64,000 nucleotides of DNA, taken from assembly GCA_964627255.1 (NCBI GenBank), contig CAZVIN010000037.1:1-64000 (forward strand), in the 5' to 3' direction. The position numbers were made by a program, and so were the translations under genes. Position 1 is the stretch's first letter. Every line of letters begins with the position of its first letter. The notes below the pieces were generated by a model. That model ran no database searches. It was not told the origin of the DNA and saw only the letters and a list, made by a program, of their open reading frames with translations. Shown here piece after piece: positions 62,663-64,000 of the stretch. This stretch comes from CALLJL01 sp964627255 (GTDB lineage: Bacteria > Acidobacteriota > Aminicenantia > Aminicenantales > CALLJL01).

Positions 62663-63775
62663 TCACTTCCCCTTGATCTGAACATAACGGGCGATTCCGT
62701 TCCGAGTAATCAGGCCGATCAGTTCGCCCTTTTCTTTGACTGCCAACCGGCCCTTGTCTTCTTTGATCATCAATTCGAGAGCTCTCGTGACATCGTCTTC
62801 CTTGGTCACTTCCCACTTATGATCATGGGGCACATAAATATCCGACACGGTGCGTTGTCGCCATTCTTCTTTAGGAATATTCTTGATTTCTTTAAGCGTG
62901 ACAATGCCGAGGAATTTTCCCGCGTCGATCACTGGAAACCCTCCATAGCCATATCTGAGGAAATACTCGTTGACCGCCTGCTCGATGCTTATCTCCGGGC
63001 TTATTGTTTTCAAATCTGTAACCATAATATCTTTAACCTTGACGCCGCTCAAAATCTCTTGGAGGGTAGCCTGTCGATAGCTGGCCTGGGCGGTGCTATA
63101 AAGAAACCACCCAATGAGCATCAACCATAAGCCTCCTGGGCCCCCGTTTAGAATCGACAGAAAACCAAACAAGATGATTAATATTGCAATCCTCTGACCC
63201 CAACTAGATGCTTTCAGCGTGGCCGCGAAGTAGTTCCCTTTTAGCTTCCAGATAATTGACCTGAGTACCCTTCCCCCATCCATCGGAAAACCGGGGATCA
63301 GGTTGAAAATCCCTAAAATGAGGTTAATTTGGGCAAGATAAAGGAAAAGCGTCTTGACTCTTCCGCCTGTATTCAGTGCCAAGATGAAAAAAAATACGGA
63401 AAGAATAAAGCTAGCAAGGGGGCCGGCAATGGCTATCCAAAATTCCGCCCGAGGATGCCGAGGCTCCTCTTTCATGCTGGCGACTCCTCCAAAGACGAAC
63501 AACGTGATGCTTTTAATTCTCACGCCAAATTTCTGGGCCACTAAAGAGTGGGAAAGTTCATGAATGAGGACTGAGCCAAAAAGCAAAAGTGCCGCCAGTA
63601 CCCCCTTGACCCAGTAGGCCAGAATTGGTAGGTCTGGAGCCGCCTTAGGGAAAAAATGAGAAGATAACGACCAGGTGACCAGCCCAAAGATGATCAGCCA
63701 CGAAAAGTGGACCCAAATGGGAATTCCCGCGATCGTCGCGATCTTCAATGAGCCTTTCCTCAACGAGCTACTCAT
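62663..63775 (-). CDS. Site-2 protease family (M50) metalloprotease with CBS domains
   Basis: The 370-residue membrane protease has HELSH (H72, E73, H76) and the second ligand D166 in NLIPGFPMDGGR, with six hydrophobic helices. Two CBS domains follow (about 240-360), which in this subfamily are thought to sense adenine nucleotides. It would cleave membrane-bound substrates. No neighbouring anti-sigma factor was identified. Confidence 0.93.
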   Translation of the reverse strand: MSSSLRKGSLKIATIAGIPIWVHFSWLIIFGLVTWSLSSHFFPKAAPDLPILAYWVKGVLAALLLFGSVLIHELSHSLVAQKFGVRIKSITLFVFGGVASMKEEPRHPRAEFWIAIAGPLASFILSVFFFILALNTGGRVKTLFLYLAQINLILGIFNLIPGFPMDGGRVLRSIIWKLKGNYFAATLKASSWGQRIAILIILFGFLSILNGGPGGLWLMLIGWFLYSTAQASYRQATLQEILSGVKVKDIMVTDLKTISPEISIEQAVNEYFLRYGYGGFPVIDAGKFLGIVTLKEIKNIPKEEWRQRTVSDIYVPHDHKWEVTKEDDVTRALELMIKEDKGRLAVKEKGELIGLITRNGIARYVQIKGK

Positions 63776-64000
63776 TTTTATTCTCCTTTATGCTTATATC
63801 GGTAGGTTACCCCACCTATTCAGAGCTGCCGGACTTGCCTTCGGCAAGCTTACTGGACTTGTTTTTTAAAATGGGTGGATCAGCCCTCTGATAAGGTAGA
63901 GTGAAAATGATTTTGGTGCTGAGCCCAGTTGACTGTAAGCCCGGACCTTTCTTTGATGTTCTTCGGTCACTTTTTATAAAATTTCAGGCCCTTTCCAGGT
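63776..64000. other. Window end upstream of the M50 gene
   Basis: A CTTGCC/GGCAAG hairpin (triloop) occurs near 63833-63847 without a T-run. No gene was supported. Confidence 0.25.

Noticed and set aside
63833..63847. CTTGCC/GGCAAG hairpin as a terminator
   Set aside because: No T-run follows on either strand.

Overview
The window reads as chromosomal DNA of a diderm bacterium of moderate GC content. Outer-membrane and envelope genes (secretin, FadL-like porin, lipoprotein signals, Spy-like protein, prepilin peptidase), secreted M1, M28 and S9 peptidases, and low-potential iron-sulfur/flavin redox genes point to an anaerobic or microaerophilic heterotroph. Glucosyl/mannosylglycerate-type solute genes are common in thermophiles and halotolerant bacteria. 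The overall set resembles uncultured Aminicenantes/Acidobacteriota-like genomes, but that placement is inference. No phage, CRISPR array or intact transposon was seen; the only mobile-element trace is a decayed IS110-type transposase fragment.

Layout. 1-5.9 kb: a minus-strand operon (nuoE-like, NuoF-GltD fusion, HydA/NuoG N-terminal-like ferredoxin, FMN glutamate-synthase-like subunit cut by the window edge) that looks like a multi-subunit flavin-based pyridine-nucleotide enzyme. 6.5-9.3 kb: glnA and a divergent Lrp/AsnC regulator sharing a promoter region, then speD. 10.1-17.3 kb: an M1 peptidase with a sigma54-like promoter, converging on an NtrC-type regulator and its PDZ/multi-TM sensor kinase. 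18-19.7 kb: M28 peptidase lipoprotein. 20-27.5 kb: a type IV pilus/type II secretion operon (F, E, PilM, PilN, PilO, PilP/GspC-like, secretin with a C-terminal cohesin-like region). 27.6-31.3 kb: THEP1-like NTPase, tandem class II aldolase-like protein, atypical Nramp transporter. 31.7-36.9 kb: tRNA-Met(CAU), tilS, asnB and a GT-C-like membrane protein. 37-41.2 kb: glucosyl-3-phosphoglycerate synthase-like and mannosyl-3-phosphoglycerate phosphatase-like genes plus a further glycosyltransferase. 41.3-44.6 kb: prepilin peptidase, TPR membrane protein, ABC-2 exporter. 44.8-49.2 kb: S9 peptidase, flavin reductase, ferritin-like diiron protein. 49.4-50.3 kb: a truncated radical-SAM/SPASM remnant and an apparently structured, terminator-bounded RNA of unknown identity. 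50.7-58.3 kb: arginase-family ureohydrolase, free methionine-R-sulfoxide reductase, a secreted protein, DUF3467, SCP2, FadL-like porin, a small conserved protein, GHMP kinase and a Spy-like protein. 58.6-60.6 kb: trkH and trkA, both broken by several independent lesions. 61-63.8 kb: acyltransferase-like protein, IS110 remnant, M50 protease with CBS domains.

Functional links: the pilus/secretion operon needs the prepilin peptidase at 41.3 kb but has no pilin gene here; the redox operon may join NAD(P)H, ferredoxin and glutamate pools, next to glutamine synthetase and its Lrp-type neighbour; speD and the ureohydrolase suggest polyamine synthesis; several intergenic gaps carry copies of diverged repeats. 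The most unusual items are the NuoF-GltD fusion operon, the unassigned structured RNA, the multiply broken trkAH locus and the diverged intergenic repeat family.
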